From UMGS1649 sp964481385 (GTDB lineage: Bacteria > Bacillota > Clostridia > TANB77 > CAG-465), in contig CAYZTN010000054.1 in NCBI GenBank assembly GCA_964481385.1, positions 1-8,825 on the forward strand: 8,825 nucleotides of DNA, written 5' to 3'. The position numbers were made by a program, and so were the translations under genes. This document shows, piece after piece, positions 6,694 to 8,825 of the stretch (positions are counted from its first letter, which is position 1; every line of letters starts with the position of its first letter). Under the pieces are notes generated by a model. It was not told where the DNA came from, did not search any database, and saw only the letters and a program-made list of their open reading frames with translations.

Positions 6694-7476
6694 ATGGAAA
6701 ATATGATATCTGATAAGAAAACGAAAGTATTAGTTATAGTCGGTTGTATAATTTTAGCTATTGTAGCGGTTTTAGTTATTGTAACAAGTGAAGCTACAAC
6801 TGTTGTAGATAATAGCATAGCTAACAACAATCAAGGAGAAAATGATATATCGAACACAGATGTAGAGCTCCCTATTGTAACGAGTAAAGAGACTAAATTA
6901 GATAATAAAAAGGCAGAGGAATTGTTTAACTGGTTGCCTTTCATGTATATGGAAGAATTTGCCCCATTTACAGATAATTTTATGCTTACAGCTGCAATGA
7001 CTAAAGTGTTGCAAGAAGAAGAGCCAAACCTTTTAGCTACGCATGTTGACGATATAGTTGAAGAAATATTTGGCAAAGATGTTGCTATAAACAAAGAAAA
7101 TGTTTCAAAAATGGATATTTCTAAATCGTTGTATTATTACTATGCGGAGACTGGAACGTATAGTGTAGTTCCTATAGGAATGGAAAGCACATATATGACA
7201 CAACTTTTAAAATATGCTACAAAGGATGATAAATATACATACGTTTACGCGAATGAAATAAATGGTACGTGGCATAGCGAAGAGGAAAAAACTGTTGTAG
7301 TAATAGGGGACAAAAATGGTCAAGATTTAGTTAAATCTTTTGATAATTATGAAGATATTAAAGATTATTCAGTTTGGCAAAAAGAGTATTCAGATATGTT
7401 ACCAGTAGTAAGATATACTTTAGAAGAAAAAGAAGGTAAATATATTTTAGTTGGAGTAGAAAAGATAAATTATTAG
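6694..7476 (+). CDS. Membrane-anchored extracytoplasmic protein of unknown function
   Basis: I do not recognise this 260-residue protein. Residues 11-31 form one strongly hydrophobic segment after a short lysine-containing N-terminus, so it is probably a signal anchor with the rest outside; there is no lipobox cysteine. A low-complexity linker rich in Asn, Ser, Thr and Asp (about 32-68) leads to an acidic mixed alpha/beta domain. Features are NWLPFMYMEEFAPF (79-92), a run of four tyrosines near 147-150, and a C-terminal beta-rich part containing NGTWHSEEE and EEKEGKYILVGVEKINY. The start at 6694 has GGAGGG at 8-nt spacing. It ends 14 bp before the patatin gene, which has its own SD and no promoter between, so the two are almost certainly one operon. 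A cell-envelope role is inferred from topology only. Confidence 0.85.
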   Translation: MENMISDKKTKVLVIVGCIILAIVAVLVIVTSEATTVVDNSIANNNQGENDISNTDVELPIVTSKETKLDNKKAEELFNWLPFMYMEEFAPFTDNFMLTAAMTKVLQEEEPNLLATHVDDIVEEIFGKDVAINKENVSKMDISKSLYYYYAETGTYSVVPIGMESTYMTQLLKYATKDDKYTYVYANEINGTWHSEEEKTVVVIGDKNGQDLVKSFDNYEDIKDYSVWQKEYSDMLPVVRYTLEEKEGKYILVGVEKINY

Positions 7477-7490
7477 TAGGTGAAGGTTAT

Positions 7491-8681
7491 ATGTATGGAA
7501 TAGCATTAGAAGGTGGAGGTACCAAAGGTGCCTATCACATGGGAGTATTAAAAGCAATATTTGAATGTGGGTTTGACATAGGAATAATAGTAGGAACATC
7601 CATTGGCGCTTTTAACGCTGCGGTTGTGGCGCAAGGGGATTTCGATAAATTATATGATGCGTGGTATAATGGAGATAGTACTCTGGTAATAGATTTTGAT
7701 AAAAAAGAACTTACTAAAGTAAACCAAAAGAAAATGGATATAAATTCTGTAAAATATATATATAGCTATGTTACAAAAAGTATTTCAGATGGGGGAATTG
7801 ATACTTCAAAATTAAGAAATCTTTATGAAACATTTATAGATGAAGAAAAATTAAGGGCGTCAAATATGGAGTATGGCTTAGTTACAGTGTCACTTTCAGA
7901 TAAAAAGCCGGTATATGTGTATAAGGCTGACATTGCAAAAGGAAAAATTGCAGATTATGTATTAGCAAGTTCAAATTTACCAGTGTTTAAGCAACAAAAA
8001 TTAGTAGACGGTAAAACGTATATAGATGGTGGTTTTTACGATAACTGCCCATTAAAACTTATAGTAGATAAGAAGATAACAGATATGTTTGAAGTGCGTA
8101 CTGAGGCAATTGGTATAAATAGAAAAATTAATAGGAAAAATTTAAACATATATACAATTACGCCATCGAAAGATTTGGGAGGAATACTTTTCACAGATAA
8201 CGCAACAATGAGAAAAAATATTGCAATGGGATATTTTGATGCCATTCGTGTTATAAAAGGGTATTTAGGTAAAGAGTATTATGTTGTTCCAAAAGAAGAA
8301 GAAAATATTTTTGAGATGATTTGTAATATTTCTGATGAAGGTATTTTGGAACTTATGGAAAGCATGAACCTAAGTAAAGCGGTAAGGCAACAAGAACCGA
8401 AGAAAGTATTGTTCGAAAAAGTGCTACCACATTTGGCTACTAAAGTAGAGAGAAAAGATACGTCAACTTACCAGAAATTATTGGTCGCAATTCTTGAGCA
8501 AGTGGCACTTTATGGAGAAATTAACGAATACAAATTATATACATTTGATGAAATGTTGAACATTTGTAAAGAAATAGCAAAAAAACAATTAAAAAAAGAA
8601 GAGAAATTACTTATAAAAAATAATACAAAAATGTTATTGTTAAAGTTTGTGTGTCATTTGGGACGTTTCTCTTTGACATAA
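7491..8681 (+). CDS. Patatin-like phospholipase / lipid acyl hydrolase
   Basis: This 396-residue protein has an N-terminal patatin domain. The oxyanion-hole motif EGGGTKGAYHMGVL (7-20), the nucleophile elbow GTSIG with Ser37, and the DGG motif with Asp179 give the intact Ser-Asp dyad of this family, which hydrolyses acyl esters of membrane lipids. No signal peptide is present, so it should act from the cytoplasm. Residues from about 280 are helical and charged with no motif I recognise. The ATG at 7491 is preceded by AGGTGAAGG. It is the second gene of an operon with the membrane-anchored unknown. The last six codons (GRFSLT) and the first base of the stop are the left arm of a repeat (8661-8679), so the native C-terminus was probably altered by the insertion. 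Substrate and physiological role are unknown. Confidence 0.9.
   Translation: MYGIALEGGGTKGAYHMGVLKAIFECGFDIGIIVGTSIGAFNAAVVAQGDFDKLYDAWYNGDSTLVIDFDKKELTKVNQKKMDINSVKYIYSYVTKSISDGGIDTSKLRNLYETFIDEEKLRASNMEYGLVTVSLSDKKPVYVYKADIAKGKIADYVLASSNLPVFKQQKLVDGKTYIDGGFYDNCPLKLIVDKKITDMFEVRTEAIGINRKINRKNLNIYTITPSKDLGGILFTDNATMRKNIAMGYFDAIRVIKGYLGKEYYVVPKEEENIFEMICNISDEGILELMESMNLSKAVRQQEPKKVLFEKVLPHLATKVERKDTSTYQKLLVAILEQVALYGEINEYKLYTFDEMLNICKEIAKKQLKKEEKLLIKNNTKMLLLKFVCHLGRFSLT
8661..8679. repeat. Left arm of a 19-bp perfect inverted repeat (REP/REPIN-like)
   Basis: GGACGTTTCTCTTTGACAT recurs as its exact reverse complement at 8753-8771. The arm with its flank (TGTCATTTGGGACG...) resembles, from memory, palindromic repeats scattered through clostridial genomes and linked to REP-associated transposases. 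It overlaps the 3' end of the patatin gene and supplies its last codons. Confidence 0.8.
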
Positions 8682-8708
8682 AAAGGAGAGGTTGTACCTC
8701 TTTTTTTG
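8680..8708 (+). terminator. Intrinsic terminator after the patatin gene, within the repeat
   Basis: AGAGGT (8687-8692) and ACCTCT (8696-8701) form a 6-bp stem with a 3-nt loop. Two G-U pairs and a run of A-T pairs extend it, and seven or more T residues follow. It begins at the stop codon and lies between the two repeat arms, so the repeat unit may have brought it. Confidence 0.8.
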
Positions 8709-8752
8709 TTTGACTGTATTTGTTATTGTTACAATATATGAATTTGTGAATA

Positions 8753-8771
8753 ATGTCAAAGAGAAACGTCC
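8753..8771. repeat. Right arm of the 19-bp inverted repeat
   Basis: ATGTCAAAGAGAAACGTCC is the exact reverse complement of 8661-8679. The arms are 73 bp apart and could fold into a long hairpin of about 111 nt enclosing the terminator. Identity stops at CGTCC, where a different sequence, GGGACTGCTG, begins. From 8682 to the window end I see no coding region. Confidence 0.8.
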
Positions 8772-8825
8772 GGGACTGCTGAAAAAGTCTAAAAAATAAT
8801 ATAAAAAAAGTAGAAATCAACCCTT
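8772..8825. mobile_element. Possible terminal end of an IS1182-like insertion sequence (partial)
   Basis: GGGACTGCTGAAAAAGTC (8772-8789) looks like the GGG(A/G)CTG(C/T)TG-AAAAAGTC type of terminal inverted repeat I associate with IS1182-family elements. It starts exactly where the right repeat arm ends. The remaining bases are AT-rich and non-coding, as in the leader before a transposase. The call rests on remembered similarity only; the transposase and the other end lie outside the window. Confidence 0.3.

Noticed and set aside
7491..8681. Patatin gene as an anti-phage effector (CBASS CapV-like)
   Set aside because: No nucleotide cyclase or other defence gene is adjacent. Patatin domains are common in non-defence proteins, and the partner gene is an anchored extracytoplasmic protein.
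8611..8820. Minus-strand open frame of 69 codons across the right-edge repeat
   Set aside because: It runs through both repeat arms and the terminator, lacks a convincing SD, and contains the MSKRNVP-like peptide expected when this repeat is translated by chance.

Overview
The window is AT-rich DNA with dense genes, Shine-Dalgarno (SD) sites and sigma-A-type promoters. Its content (tRNA-Gly, a short CysE, a COG1313-type radical SAM protein, Pth, L21, L27) suggests a low-GC Firmicute, most likely an uncultured or gut-type clostridium. The genus cannot be told from the sequence. One feature is atypical for Firmicutes: L27 starts directly at MAHKKGG, without the cleavable N-terminal extension, and no prp protease gene lies between rplU and rpmA.

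Layout. Bases 1-297, minus strand: tRNA-Gly(TCC) with its own promoter, an intrinsic terminator, then the 5' part of an unrecognised ORF running off the left edge. Bases 386-1857, plus strand: serine O-acetyltransferase (cysE) and an orphan PflX-type radical SAM protein with its own extended -10 promoter. A bidirectional terminator separates these from a convergent minus-strand gene (1920-4319) for a VirD4/TraG-like coupling-type ATPase with four predicted membrane segments and an acidic tail. No relaxase or other transfer gene is visible. Divergent from it, plus strand: pth, then rplU-rpmA. The rplU promoter is buried in the 3' end of pth and feeds a structured leader. A terminator ends that unit and may also serve the convergent minus-strand polysaccharide deacetylase gene (5779-6556), which is split by a one-base frameshift right after its TFDDG motif. 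Bases 6694-8681, plus strand: a two-gene unit of a membrane-anchored protein of unknown function and a patatin-like lipid hydrolase.

The right edge is repeat DNA. A perfect 19-bp inverted repeat (8661-8679 and 8753-8771) flanks a terminator, and its left arm encodes the last six residues and part of the stop codon of the patatin gene. It resembles the REP/REPIN-type palindromes of clostridia. Directly after the right arm is a sequence resembling the terminal repeat of an IS1182-like element, running off the window.

I did not find a complete new multi-gene system. The best leads are the isolated VirD4-like ATPase, the unknown/patatin pair, the L27/Prp anomaly and the repeat structure at the right edge.
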